Positions 50,449 to 59,469 are shown, counted from the first letter of the stretch. The stretch: 62,916 bases of DNA from Mycobacterium sp. (GCA_031292665.1 JARLGR010000267.1:1-62916); one strand, 5' to 3'. Numbers and translations: made by a program. The notes: generated by a model not told the origin, from the letters alone.

Positions 50449-51540
50449 ATGATCGAACACGCTGATGGAACCCGTACGCCGGTGATCGACGCCAGCGTGC
50501 ACATCTTCTTTCCCTCCAGCAAAGACCTGCGCTCCTTCTTGCGCGAGCCGTTCAAGAGCCGCGGTTTCCCCGACTACGAGATGGACTGGTATGGGGCGCC
50601 GGGGGGCGAGTACGCACCGCGCACCAAGGGGCCAGAGGGGCAGTATCCGGGCTCGGACCCTGAGTTCGTTGCCCGTGAACTGTTCTCCAAGCGCGGCGTT
50701 GATGTGGCGATCCTGCATCCGATGGCGCGTGGCATCATGCCCGACCGGCACTTGGGCAGCGCGCTGCATGCCGCACACAACGAGATGATGGTGTCACGCT
50801 GGCTCGACTCCGACGAGTTCGGTGACCGATTTCGCGGCACGCTACGGGTGAACCCGGACGATATCGCCGGCGCGCTCCGTGAGATCGACAAATACAAGGA
50901 CCACCCGCGCATCGTGCAGATCGGCATCCCCCTGCAGTCGCGAGAGTTGTACGGAAAGCCGCAGTTCTGGTCGCTGTGGGAAGCAGCCACGGACGCCAAC
51001 CTGCCGGTGGCGGTGCACATCGAGGTCGGCGAGGGCATCGCGTTTCCGCCGACGCCGTCCGGGCACACGCGCACCTATGAGCAATACGTCGGTTTCATGG
51101 CGCTGAACTACATCTACCACCTGATGAACATGATCGCCGAGGGCGTTTTCGAGCGTTTCCCCACGCTGAAGTTCGTTTGGGCCGACGGCGCCGCGGACTT
51201 CGTTACGCCGTTCATCTGGCGGATGGACACGTTCGGCCGCCCACACCTCGAGCAGACGCCGTGGGCGCCGCGCATTCCCAGCGACTACCTCCCCGGCCAC
51301 GTGCATTTCATCCAGGGCAGTCTCGACGGTCCGCCCGACACCGAGTTCGCCGATCAGTGGTTTGCCTTCACCGGCAAGGAAGACATGGTGATGTTCGGCT
51401 CCAGCTATCCGCACTGGCAGTGCGGGGATATCCGCAAGCTGCCCGGCTCGCTGTCCACCGAGCAGCGCGACAAGCTGTGCTGGCGCAATGCGGCAGAGCT
51501 GTACGGAATAGACATTTCGACCCAGTTGGCCGCAAAGTAG
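50449..51540 (+). CDS. Amidohydrolase family protein lacking the conserved Asp, partner A
   Basis: A TIM-barrel amidohydrolase (PF04909) of 363 residues. The first-strand motif is weak: DASVHIFFP (about 14-22). In the C-terminal signature the catalytic Asp is replaced: FGSSYPHWQ (about 322-330) against YSSDYPHWT in the next gene. Central segments are normal (VAVHIEVGEG; KFVWADGAADFVTPFIWRMD). It may be an inactive or regulatory partner of the following amidohydrolase, with which it forms an operon (21 nt gap), or it may use another metal arrangement. Confidence 0.85.
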   Translation: MIEHADGTRTPVIDASVHIFFPSSKDLRSFLREPFKSRGFPDYEMDWYGAPGGEYAPRTKGPEGQYPGSDPEFVARELFSKRGVDVAILHPMARGIMPDRHLGSALHAAHNEMMVSRWLDSDEFGDRFRGTLRVNPDDIAGALREIDKYKDHPRIVQIGIPLQSRELYGKPQFWSLWEAATDANLPVAVHIEVGEGIAFPPTPSGHTRTYEQYVGFMALNYIYHLMNMIAEGVFERFPTLKFVWADGAADFVTPFIWRMDTFGRPHLEQTPWAPRIPSDYLPGHVHFIQGSLDGPPDTEFADQWFAFTGKEDMVMFGSSYPHWQCGDIRKLPGSLSTEQRDKLCWRNAAELYGIDISTQLAAK

Positions 51541-51561
51541 AAGCAGACGAGGGAGGCCACG

Positions 51562-52707
51562 ATGAGCCTGACACATGCCCAAGAGCGCGTTCCCGCAGCC
51601 GAGCGCATCGCCGTGCGGTGCGTCGACTCGGATGTCCACCCGTACCCCAGGCGCGGTGAACTAGTCGAATACATCCCCGAGCCGTGGCGCAGCAAGTACT
51701 TCCTGTCGCGGCGCGTCGGGGAACAGATCTACTACGACGCGCCCGATTACGCGCATGCCTACGCGATGCGCGTCGACACCTTCCCCCCGGATGGCGAATT
51801 CGCCTGCAGCGACCCGGATATGGCATTCCGGCAGCTGATCATGGAGGCAGGTGCGGACATCGCGGTCCTGGAACCGCTCGGCGCGGCGACGCGCCTCCCT
51901 GAGGCTACCCACGCCTTCACCTGTGCCCTCAACGACTGGCAGGCGAACCACTGGCTGGACAGTCACAACAACTGGCACCAGCGCTGGCGCGGTTCGATCG
52001 CAGTCACCATCGAAGACCCCGACGGTGCCGCCCAGCAAATCGAGAAGTGGGCCGGCCACCCCTACATGGCACAGATTCTGATCAAGGCCGAACCGCGCCC
52101 ATCGTGGGGCGACCCGAGGTACGACCCGGTCTGGGCGGCCGCCACCAAACACGACATCACAATGAGCTGCCATCTCGCGCGCGGTGCATACGAGACGCTG
52201 CCCATACCGCCGGTGGGGTTACCCAGCTACAACCACGACTTCATGGTCACCTACTCGCTGCTGGCCGCGAACCAGGTGATGAGCCTGATCTTCGACGGCG
52301 TCTTCGACAGGTTCCCGACGCTACGGTTCGTGTTCGTCGAACACGCCTTCAACTGGATCCTGCCGCTGATGTGGCGTATGGACGCGCTCTACGAAGCCCG
52401 CAAATCGTGGTTGGACATCAAGCGCAAGCCGAGCGACTACGTCAAGGAGCACATCAAGTTCACCACCCAGCCGCTGGACTACCCCGAAGACAAGACCGAG
52501 CTGACCCGCGCGCTGGAGTGGATGGAGTGCGACAAGATCCTGCTTTACTCGTCGGACTACCCGCACTGGACTTTCGACGACCCACGCTGGCTTATCAAGC
52601 ACCTGCCCTCGGCGGCCCGCGAGGCAGTGATGTTCAAAAACGGCATCGCGACCTACCACCTTCCGGAGACAGTCCCGGCCCTCGAGGGCCAGGTGCGGGT
52701 GTTCTGA
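51562..52707 (+). CDS. Amidohydrolase family protein, partner B
   Basis: A protein of 381 residues with an intact PF04909 layout: DSDVHPYPRRGE (about 22-33), TMSCHLARGAYE in the middle, and LLYSSDYPHWTFD (about 327-339) retaining the catalytic Asp. Family members hydrolyse or decarboxylate (ACMSD-like) ring or CoA-related acids using Zn. GAGGGAGG is before the ATG. Its stop directly abuts the Rieske gene's ATG, so the two are co-translated. Confidence 0.88.
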   Translation: MSLTHAQERVPAAERIAVRCVDSDVHPYPRRGELVEYIPEPWRSKYFLSRRVGEQIYYDAPDYAHAYAMRVDTFPPDGEFACSDPDMAFRQLIMEAGADIAVLEPLGAATRLPEATHAFTCALNDWQANHWLDSHNNWHQRWRGSIAVTIEDPDGAAQQIEKWAGHPYMAQILIKAEPRPSWGDPRYDPVWAAATKHDITMSCHLARGAYETLPIPPVGLPSYNHDFMVTYSLLAANQVMSLIFDGVFDRFPTLRFVFVEHAFNWILPLMWRMDALYEARKSWLDIKRKPSDYVKEHIKFTTQPLDYPEDKTELTRALEWMECDKILLYSSDYPHWTFDDPRWLIKHLPSAAREAVMFKNGIATYHLPETVPALEGQVRVF

Positions 52708-53100
52708 ATGCCGGAAGAATCCAAACGGCCCCGACTTGCTCAGGGTCGCGAGCACGTCGTCGCCACCGTGGGCGACATTCCCCCGGGTACGCGCAAACTA
52801 GTGCCCATCGGCCGGCACGGCGTTGGCGTTTACAACGTCAACGGTACCTTTTATGCCATCGCTAACTATTGTCCGCACCAGGGCGGACCGCTGTGCACGG
52901 GGCGTGCCCGCGGACGCACCATCGTCGACGAGACCGCCCCCGGTGACGCGGTCATGGTGCGGGATCTGGAGTTCATCTACTGCCCCTGGCACCAATGGGG
53001 TTTCGAGCTGGCGACCGGCACGACCGCGGTCAAGCCGGAGTGGAGCATCCGCACCTACCCGGTCCGTGTCGTCGGCAAAGACATTCTGGTAATGGCCTGA
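52708..53100 (+). CDS. Rieske-type [2Fe-2S] ferredoxin
   Basis: A protein of 130 residues. The Rieske ligands are Cys55-x-His57 (CPHQGG) and Cys92-x2-His95 (CPWHQWGF). It starts immediately after the amidohydrolase stop. A spacer of 34 residues between the two boxes is longer than in most small Rieske ferredoxins. No oxygenase large subunit is encoded in the window, so its electron acceptor is unknown; it may serve the P450s or be a subunit in the amidohydrolase complex. Confidence 0.9.
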   Translation: MPEESKRPRLAQGREHVVATVGDIPPGTRKLVPIGRHGVGVYNVNGTFYAIANYCPHQGGPLCTGRARGRTIVDETAPGDAVMVRDLEFIYCPWHQWGFELATGTTAVKPEWSIRTYPVRVVGKDILVMA

Positions 53101-53116
53101 CGTTACGGGAGAATCA

Positions 53117-53983
53117 GTGTCTTCTATCGAGGTGAACGGTGGCTACGTCGTCTACGAAATCCTCGGAGACGCGGGCGATCTCATCGCACTGACGCCGGGC
53201 GGCCGGTTCAGTAAAGAGATCCCCGGCCTGCGTCCGCTGGCCGAGGCGCTGGTCGCCGGTGGCTATCGGGTGTTGCTGTGGGACCGGCCCAACTGCGGTG
53301 CCTCCGATGTGCAGTTCTACGGGCAAAGCGAGTCGCACATGCGCGCCGAGACGCTGCACAAGCTGGTGACGGGGCTGGGCTTCGAGCGCTGCATTCTCGC
53401 CGGAGGCTCCGGCGGGGCACGGGATTCCATGCTGACCACGATGCTCTACCCCGAGATGGTCACCAAACTCGTGGTGTGGAACATCGTCGGCGGCATCTAC
53501 GGCACCTTCGTGCTCGGTTCCTTCTACATCGTCCCAAGCATTCTCGCGGTGCGAGGTACCGGGATGGACAGCGTGGTCAAGGTGCAGGAATGGCGCGAGC
53601 GCATCGAGGAAAACCCGGCCAACAAGCAGCGGTTCCTCGACTTCGACAAAGACGAGTTCCTCAAGGTGATGCTGCGCTGGCTCAACGCATTCGTTTCCAA
53701 ACCGGGTCAGACGATTCCGGGTGTCGAGGACGAAATGTTCGACCGAATCAAGGTCCCCACGTTGATCATTCGTGGCGGCGAGAACGACATGGATCACCCC
53801 AAGCGGACCTCACTGGAGGTCAGCTGCTTGATCAAGGGATCAAAGCTGATCGATCCACCCTGGCCGGAGGACGCGTGGGAGCGGGCGGCCGAAGCGCGCG
53901 CGGCGGGCCGGGTGCAGCATTTCAACATGTTTGACACCTGGGTGCAGGCCGCACCCGCGATCCTCGAATTCCTGGGCCGATAA
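53117..53983 (+). CDS. Alpha/beta hydrolase
   Basis: A protein of 288 residues. The nucleophile elbow is GGSGGA with Ser98; the oxyanion region is LTPGGR (about 25-30). The acid residue is probably in RGGENDMDHP (about 218-227). The expected C-terminal Gly-His is not obvious (the last part reads QHFNMFDTWVQAAPAILEFL), so the catalytic His may be His234-like or displaced. Such enzymes split C-C or ester bonds, for example meta-cleavage products. It has a GTG start, 16 nt after the Rieske stop. Confidence 0.82.
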   Translation: MSSIEVNGGYVVYEILGDAGDLIALTPGGRFSKEIPGLRPLAEALVAGGYRVLLWDRPNCGASDVQFYGQSESHMRAETLHKLVTGLGFERCILAGGSGGARDSMLTTMLYPEMVTKLVVWNIVGGIYGTFVLGSFYIVPSILAVRGTGMDSVVKVQEWRERIEENPANKQRFLDFDKDEFLKVMLRWLNAFVSKPGQTIPGVEDEMFDRIKVPTLIIRGGENDMDHPKRTSLEVSCLIKGSKLIDPPWPEDAWERAAEARAAGRVQHFNMFDTWVQAAPAILEFLGR

Positions 53984-53988
53984 TGCTT

Positions 53989-54471
53989 TTACACGGTGCG
54001 AATGTGGACCTCACAGTTGAGCGACGCCTCAAGCGCGGTGTGAATCCGGCTTTCCGGTACCCGATCGAGGTCGCTTTCGCGCAGTGTCACGTACACGATG
54101 TCGAAGCCCTCGTCGCTTGGCGTGCGGGTGATTTGGCCGGTAAGCCCGAACGCGGAGAGCACACCATGGGCGTCGTCATCGGTCCCCCGGCTGATGAACG
54201 TGACCACACCGGCCACCGGGCCGGGCCCAAAGGACCCAAAGGCCCTGGTGCACATTTCGACTCCGAGGGCCTTGAGTGCATCGACGTTGTCACTGGCGAT
54301 GAGCAGTTCGACCTCCCGGCGGCCGACCGGCATAGCCGTCAGATCGTTCGCAACGATATCCGCGCCGATCTCGTGGACGAGCCCACGGAGTGCCGTCATG
54401 CCCTCGCCTAGCTGTGCGGCCGTGAGCAGACCGGAGGGGTCGACGTTGACGCGCACTACGGCGGTTCGCAT
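53989..54471 (-). CDS. Conserved protein of unknown function, antisense within the cluster
   Basis: A protein of 160 residues. It starts MRTAVVRVNVDPSGLLTAAQ and contains an alternating strand/helix pattern (VGRREVELLIASDNVDALKA; GFDIVYVTLRESDLDRVP) suggesting two alpha/beta barrel or ferredoxin-like lobes. No catalytic motif is seen and I do not recognise a family. It lies between an alpha/beta hydrolase and the NuoF-like gene but on the other strand, with only 36 nt separating its start from the divergent NuoF-like start. Upstream frame extension is not supported. Confidence 0.6.
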   Translation of the reverse strand: MRTAVVRVNVDPSGLLTAAQLGEGMTALRGLVHEIGADIVANDLTAMPVGRREVELLIASDNVDALKALGVEMCTRAFGSFGPGPVAGVVTFISRGTDDDAHGVLSAFGLTGQITRTPSDEGFDIVYVTLRESDLDRVPESRIHTALEASLNCEVHIRTV

Positions 54472-54507
54472 GTGCGCAAGACTAACTCGGACATCGGAGA
54501 GTTCGTG

Positions 54508-55806
54508 ATGGAAACCAGCGCCGCGCCGGCTATCCGCGTCGCCGCCTGGCCCGGCTGCCCCTCGCGGCTGCTGGGCGATCCGCCCGGCCACGCGAGAGAG
54601 AACTATTCGGCCTACCAGGAGCTGGGGGGCTACCTGCCTCTTCGTGACCCCGAAGAACTGCTCGCCGCGGTCGAAGCCAGTGGGCTGCAGGGCCGCGGCG
54701 GCGCGGCTTTCCCACTCGCGGTGAAGCTGCGCGCGGTGCGCAACAACGGCCGCGCCGCGGGCGGGTCCGCCGTTGTGGCGAACGGCGAAGAGGGCGAGCC
54801 GGCGTCGATCAAGGACCGCTGGCTGCTGCGGAACCGCCCGCACCTGGTGCTCGACGGGCTGCGCCTGGCCGCGACGACGGTGGCGGCCGACCGCGCCTAC
54901 GTCTACGTGTCCGACCCGGAATCCGCGCGCAGCGTGGAAGCCGCATTGACGGAACGCCCGTTCGGCGACATCACCGTTGAGTTGTACAACGTCAATCCGG
55001 GATACATCGCAGGCGAGGAAACGGCGGTCACCCGCGCGATAAACGGGGGCCCGGTCAAGCCGACCGACAAGCCCCCACGCCCCTTCCAGAAAGGTGTCGG
55101 CGGGCGGCCCACCCTGGTCAGCAACGTGGAAACCCTCGCCAACCTGCCCTACCTCCAGCGTCACGGCGCGGAGGCGTTCCGCTCGCAGGGCACAGCACTG
55201 TCGCCCGGCACCTTCCTGGTCACACTCACCGGAGCCGGCCGGCCACCGGGCCTCTACGAGATCCCCCACGGCTTACCGTTCAGTGAACTCCTTGCCCTGC
55301 ATGGGGTTTCGTCGGAGCAGGTGAAAGGTGCCCTGCTGGGCGGTTACTTCGCCGGGCTGCTCAACCGCGGAGTGCTGGACGCCACGTTGGACCACGAGAC
55401 GCTGCGCGGCCTCGGCAGCGGCCTGGGCTGTGGTGCGATCGCGGTGCTCACCGACGAGTGTCCGGTCGCGGTGGCCGCGTCGGTGCTGGCCTACTTCGAC
55501 CGGGAAAACGCCGGGCAGTGCGGATCGTGTTTCAACGGCACCGCGGCGATGGCCGCCGCCGCCGGAGCGCTCCGCGATGGCGTGGCGAGTCCGGAAGACC
55601 TCACCCGCCTGCTTCGCTGGTCGGTGGAGCTGCGCGGCCGCGGAGCATGCGCCACGCTGGATGCCGCGACCAACATGGCAGCAAGTCTGCTCGACCAATT
55701 CCCGGACGCGGTGGCGCGCCATCTCGACAACGCCTGTGACGCATGCCGCGCCAAGGTGTTTCGCGCCGAGCGGCCCTACGAGGTGGAGGCGGTGACGTAC
55801 GCGTGA
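54508..55806 (+). CDS. NuoF-like FMN/Fe-S flavoprotein, candidate NADH:ferredoxin reductase
   Basis: A protein of 432 residues, like the 51-kDa subunit of complex I. The FMN/NAD part carries GLQGRGGAAFPLAVKLRAVR (about 55-74), VANGEEGEPASIKDR and GYIAGEETAVTRAINGG. The C-terminal Fe-S motif is incomplete: Cys338-G-S-Cys341 then Gly344 where the third Cys is expected, and a later Cys381; a CDAC pair follows near the C-terminus. It overlaps the next ferredoxin gene by GTGA. Likely passes electrons from NADH to that ferredoxin and a P450. The role is inferred from context. Confidence 0.85.
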   Translation: METSAAPAIRVAAWPGCPSRLLGDPPGHARENYSAYQELGGYLPLRDPEELLAAVEASGLQGRGGAAFPLAVKLRAVRNNGRAAGGSAVVANGEEGEPASIKDRWLLRNRPHLVLDGLRLAATTVAADRAYVYVSDPESARSVEAALTERPFGDITVELYNVNPGYIAGEETAVTRAINGGPVKPTDKPPRPFQKGVGGRPTLVSNVETLANLPYLQRHGAEAFRSQGTALSPGTFLVTLTGAGRPPGLYEIPHGLPFSELLALHGVSSEQVKGALLGGYFAGLLNRGVLDATLDHETLRGLGSGLGCGAIAVLTDECPVAVAASVLAYFDRENAGQCGSCFNGTAAMAAAAGALRDGVASPEDLTRLLRWSVELRGRGACATLDAATNMAASLLDQFPDAVARHLDNACDACRAKVFRAERPYEVEAVTYA

Positions 55807-56111
55807 ACCCGGGCATGAAGATCCATCTCGACCGCACGCTCTGTGACGGCTTCGGCATTTGCGCCAAGCGCGCACCGCAATACTTCTCGCTCGACGACTG
55901 GGGATACGCGTGTCTGGTCGGGGACGGCACCGTTCCCGAAGCCGACCGCGACGCGGTCATGCGCGCGCTAATGGACTGCCCGGTGCACGCCATCATGGAG
56001 ATGGACGAACGTCGACCGGACGACGTGCAACCCACCGCAAACATCGACGAGGATCCCGCCGCACATCTCAAAACTGAAGACAACGAAGCTGAATGGGGTT
56101 TCACGCGTTGA
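55803..56111 (+). CDS. Ferredoxin, P450 type (Phe variant), with acidic C-terminal tail
   Basis: A protein of 102 residues. Cluster motif CDGFGIC with Phe where a second Cys is usual, and a later DCPVHAI cysteine. The first 60-odd residues are the ferredoxin fold; residues 70-102 are an acidic extension (ERRPDDVQPTANIDEDPAAH). GTG 55803 overlaps the NuoF-like stop by GTGA. Its 3' end overlaps the start region of the fusion gene that follows. It is the likely electron partner of the NuoF-like flavoprotein. Confidence 0.85.
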   Translation: MNPGMKIHLDRTLCDGFGICAKRAPQYFSLDDWGYACLVGDGTVPEADRDAVMRALMDCPVHAIMEMDERRPDDVQPTANIDEDPAAHLKTEDNEAEWGFTR

Positions 56112-57754
56112 CCGGACGTCCCGCGCCGCTGGTCACGGTCGAGACCGAATTCTTCTGGACGTCAGGAGCAGACGGCACGCTGCGGCTGCAGGAATGTGGG
56201 TCCTGCCAGTCGCTGATCCATCCGCCGGCGCCGGTGTGCCGGTACTGCCGCTCCCGCGATATGGGTGTGCGGGCCGTCTCGGGCAAAGCGACGCTCGCCG
56301 GATTCACGGTGAACCACCGGTTCAGCCTGCCCGGGCTGCCGGCGCCGTACGTGGTGGCCCAGGTGGCGATCGCTGAGGATCCCCGCATACGGCTGACCAC
56401 CAACATCGTCGAGTGCGATCCCGAGCGGCTCGAACTCGGACAGCAGGTGGAGGTGGTCTTCGAACAAGCCGAGGATGTGTGGCTGCCGCTCTTTCGGCCC
56501 GTTGCAGATGCCGAGCCGGGTCCCCTGCCGGACGACGAGATCGCGCCGGAGCGCTTCGGCGAACACGTCCGGCCCATGCTGACCGCGGAGAAGTTCGAAG
56601 ACGAGGTCGCGCTCACCGGCATCGGCATGTCACCGATCGGACGTCGGCTGATGGTCCCGCCGCTGACGCTGACGGTGCAAGCCTGCGAGGCGGCGATCGC
56701 CGATGCCGGACTGACGTTCGCCGACATCGACGGTCTGTCGACCTATCCCGGCGGCGGTAACCTCGGCGGCTTCGGCGAAGGCGGGGTCACCGCGCTGGAG
56801 GCGGCGCTGGGAATCCGCCCGACCTGGCACAACGGCGGCATCGAAACATTCGGGCCGGGCGGATCGGTGATCGCGGCGATGCTCGCCGTCGCCGCTGGCC
56901 TGGCCCGCCACGTGCTGTGCTTCCGCACACTGTGGGAAGCCACCCACAACGAGCTGATGAAGCAGGGCAAGATCGTCCCGTCGATGGGCCGCCCCGCCGG
57001 GTGGATGTTCCCGTTCGGTGCGACGTCCGCAGCGCACACCCTGGCGATGAACGCGCAGCGGCACTTCCACCGTTACGGCACCACGAAAGAGACCCTGGGC
57101 TGGATCGCGTTGAACCAGCGGGCCAATGCCGAGCTCAACCCGACTGCGGTGTACCGGTCCCCGATGACGATGGACGACTACCTCAACGCGCGGCCCATCA
57201 CCACACCGTTTGGTCTGTACGACTGCGACGTGCCGTGCGACGGTGCGATCGCCGTCATCGTCTCCGCCGTCGACGCCGCCCGCGACCTGGCGAAGCCGCC
57301 CGTCCTGGTGGAGGCGGTAGGAACCCAGATCATCGAACGGATCGACTGGGACCAAAGCACTTTGACTCACGAGCCGCAGGTGCTGGGCCAGGCCGCGCAC
57401 GTGTGGACGCGCACCTCGCTACGACCTGCCGATGTCGACGTCGCCGAACTCTACGACGGCTTCACCATGAACTGCTTGTCCTGGATCGAGGCGCTGGGCT
57501 TCTGCGAAATCGGCGGGGCCAAAGACTTTTTGGACGGCGGCAAGAACATCGCCCGCGACGGCTTGCTGCCGCTCAACACCCACGGCGGTCAGCTTTCGCA
57601 CGGCCGCACCCACGGCATGGGTTTGCTGCACGAAGCCGTCAGCCAGCTGCGCGGCGAGGCCGGAGATCGACAGGTCGCCGACGCGCGCGTCGGCGTGGTG
57701 AGTAGCGGTGGCCTCACGCCCAGCGGTGTGCTCCTGCTGCGGACCGACGCATGA
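56093..57754 (+). CDS. DUF35-thiolase fusion (retro-aldolase-like, ChsH2/Ltp2 type)
   Basis: A protein of 553 residues that joins two normally separate proteins. Residues 1-140 are a DUF35 module with zinc-ribbon Cys35, Cys38, Cys49 and Cys52 and an OB-fold. Residues about 175-553 are a thiolase-like domain beginning VALTGIGMSPIGRRLMVP. The thiolase nucleophile Cys is absent: the aligned stretch reads ETFGPGGSVIAAM. The late motif NTHGGQLSHGRTHGMGLLHE is typical of Ltp2 aldolases. It therefore probably cleaves a hydroxyacyl-CoA by retro-aldol reaction. The start may be ATG 56093 or TTG 56108, which overlaps the ferredoxin stop by 4 nt. Confidence 0.88.
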   Translation: MGFHALTGRPAPLVTVETEFFWTSGADGTLRLQECGSCQSLIHPPAPVCRYCRSRDMGVRAVSGKATLAGFTVNHRFSLPGLPAPYVVAQVAIAEDPRIRLTTNIVECDPERLELGQQVEVVFEQAEDVWLPLFRPVADAEPGPLPDDEIAPERFGEHVRPMLTAEKFEDEVALTGIGMSPIGRRLMVPPLTLTVQACEAAIADAGLTFADIDGLSTYPGGGNLGGFGEGGVTALEAALGIRPTWHNGGIETFGPGGSVIAAMLAVAAGLARHVLCFRTLWEATHNELMKQGKIVPSMGRPAGWMFPFGATSAAHTLAMNAQRHFHRYGTTKETLGWIALNQRANAELNPTAVYRSPMTMDDYLNARPITTPFGLYDCDVPCDGAIAVIVSAVDAARDLAKPPVLVEAVGTQIIERIDWDQSTLTHEPQVLGQAAHVWTRTSLRPADVDVAELYDGFTMNCLSWIEALGFCEIGGAKDFLDGGKNIARDGLLPLNTHGGQLSHGRTHGMGLLHEAVSQLRGEAGDRQVADARVGVVSSGGLTPSGVLLLRTDA

Positions 57755-58647
57755 CCGGCACGCCCGCGGTCCGCCCCAGGCTGGTGATCGTCGACGGCGT
57801 GCCGTTGTCGGCGCTGGTCGCCGAAGCCGAGGATCCCAAGGCCGTCATCGTGGCGATTCACGGCGGAGGCACCACCGCAATCTATTTCGATTGCCCGGGC
57901 CACCCGTCGCTCTCATTGCTGCGAACCGGCGCTGCGGCCGGATTCACCATGGTGGCGCTCGACCGGCCCGGCTACGGCAGCTCGGCCCCCTATCCGGACG
58001 CGATGGCCCGTCCCGAGCAGCGGGTCAACCTCGCCTACGGCGCGGTGGATCGCATCCTCGGGGAACGACCACGCGGAGCCGGGTTGTTTCTGCTGGGCCA
58101 TTCGGGCGGGTCCGAACTCGTGATGCGGATGGGCGCCGACGAGCGAGGCGCAGATCTGCTGGGCATCGAACTGGCAGGCACCGGTCGCCACTACCACCCG
58201 GCGGCCCGAGAGATCCTGAGAGTTGCGACCCGGGAACGCCGTCCGGCGGGCCTGCGCGAGCTGCTGTGGCACCCGGAGGAGCTGTATCCACCGGAGGTGC
58301 TCAGCGGGGCCACGGTTTCCCCGACGGCTCCGGCCTACGAGGACCAGATGGTGTCGAACTGGGCCCGCCAAGACTTTCCCGCACTCGCCCCCGCCGTGCG
58401 CGTTCCGGTGCACTTCAGCATCGCCGAGCACGAGAAGGTCTGGCAGAACGACACTTCGGCGATGACGGAGATCGCCGCCCTGTTCTCCGAGTCGCCGAGC
58501 TTCACCGTCCATAGGCAGGCCGATGCGGGACACAATCTCAGCCTCGGCCACACCGCGGCGGACTACCACGCGACGGTGCTTTCGTTCGCCGAGGAATGTG
58601 TGGCCGCGCGGACGGCAAGCACGGAAGCCGATCTGGAGGCCGGTTGA
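57751..58647 (+). CDS. Alpha/beta hydrolase
   Basis: A protein of 298 residues. Nucleophile elbow GHSGGSE with Ser118; oxyanion HGGG (about 37-40); acid residue in the HFSIAEHE strand; His in ADAGHNLSLGH (about 263). All three catalytic roles are filled. Esterase, thioesterase or C-C hydrolase activity is possible. The ATG overlaps the fusion gene's stop by 4 nt, and its own stop overlaps the next start (TGATG), so it is tightly packed in the operon. Confidence 0.85.
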   Translation: MTGTPAVRPRLVIVDGVPLSALVAEAEDPKAVIVAIHGGGTTAIYFDCPGHPSLSLLRTGAAAGFTMVALDRPGYGSSAPYPDAMARPEQRVNLAYGAVDRILGERPRGAGLFLLGHSGGSELVMRMGADERGADLLGIELAGTGRHYHPAAREILRVATRERRPAGLRELLWHPEELYPPEVLSGATVSPTAPAYEDQMVSNWARQDFPALAPAVRVPVHFSIAEHEKVWQNDTSAMTEIAALFSESPSFTVHRQADAGHNLSLGHTAADYHATVLSFAEECVAARTASTEADLEAG

Positions 58648-59462
58648 TGCACGTCGGATTCATCGGATTGGGCAGCCAGGGCGGCCCTATGGCACGGCGG
58701 ATCGTCGAAGGCGGCTATCCGACGACACTCTGGGCGCGCCGACCGGCGACCCTCGAACCATTCGCCGACACCCCGGCCAAGCTCGCCGAGTCGCCGGCCG
58801 AACTCGCCGCGGACAGCGATCTGGTCTGCCTGTGCGTCGTCGGCGACGCCGACGTCGACGAGATCACCTGTGGTCAGCACGGCCTGCTGACCGCGATGAA
58901 ACCCGGCAGTGTCATCGCCATCCACAGCACGGTGCACCCCAACACCTGCCGGGAGCTCGCAAAGAAGGCTGGCGCGCAAGGCGTCTCGGTCATCGACGCG
59001 CCGGTGAGTGGTGGCGGCCCGGCGGCGGCGCAAGGCCGCCTGCTGGTGATGGCCGGCGGTGACGCGCAGGTGATCGAGCGGTGCCGTCCGGTCTTCGAGA
59101 CCTATGCCGATCCGATCGTTCACCTCGGTGAACTGGGTTCCGGCCAAACGACCAAGCTACTCAACAACTTATTGTTCACCGCCAACCTGGGCACCGCGGC
59201 CACCGCCCTTTCGCTGGCCGGCGCTCTCGGCGTCGACCCGAACCGCCTCGCTGAAGTCGTCTCCCGCAGTAGCGGAAACAGCTTTGCGCTGAACGCTCTG
59301 GGCGGTATCGGCGGTTTTGAACGCCTTGCCGATCTAGCGGGCGGACTGTTACAGAAGGACGTCCGCCTGGTCGTCGATCTCGCCAACCGTGCCGCGGCCA
59401 GTCCCGGTGCCGTGCTCGATGCCGCCGACGCAACGCTGGCCCTGATGGGCCATCCGCGATGA
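58647..59462 (+). CDS. 3-hydroxyisobutyrate-type dehydrogenase, copy 2
   Basis: A protein of 271 residues. The Rossmann motif is GLGSQGGPMA (7-16), where Gln replaces the usual Met. The catalytic loop is APVSGGGPAAAQG (about 119-131), and the catalytic Lys is in GSGQTTKLLNNLLFTAN (about 166-182). The ATG at 58647 follows the previous stop by TGATG overlap. It lies 7 nt before copy 3, so two dehydrogenases of the same family are made together. Confidence 0.88.
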   Translation: MHVGFIGLGSQGGPMARRIVEGGYPTTLWARRPATLEPFADTPAKLAESPAELAADSDLVCLCVVGDADVDEITCGQHGLLTAMKPGSVIAIHSTVHPNTCRELAKKAGAQGVSVIDAPVSGGGPAAAQGRLLVMAGGDAQVIERCRPVFETYADPIVHLGELGSGQTTKLLNNLLFTANLGTAATALSLAGALGVDPNRLAEVVSRSSGNSFALNALGGIGGFERLADLAGGLLQKDVRLVVDLANRAAASPGAVLDAADATLALMGHPR

Positions 59463-59469
59463 CGGCCCC

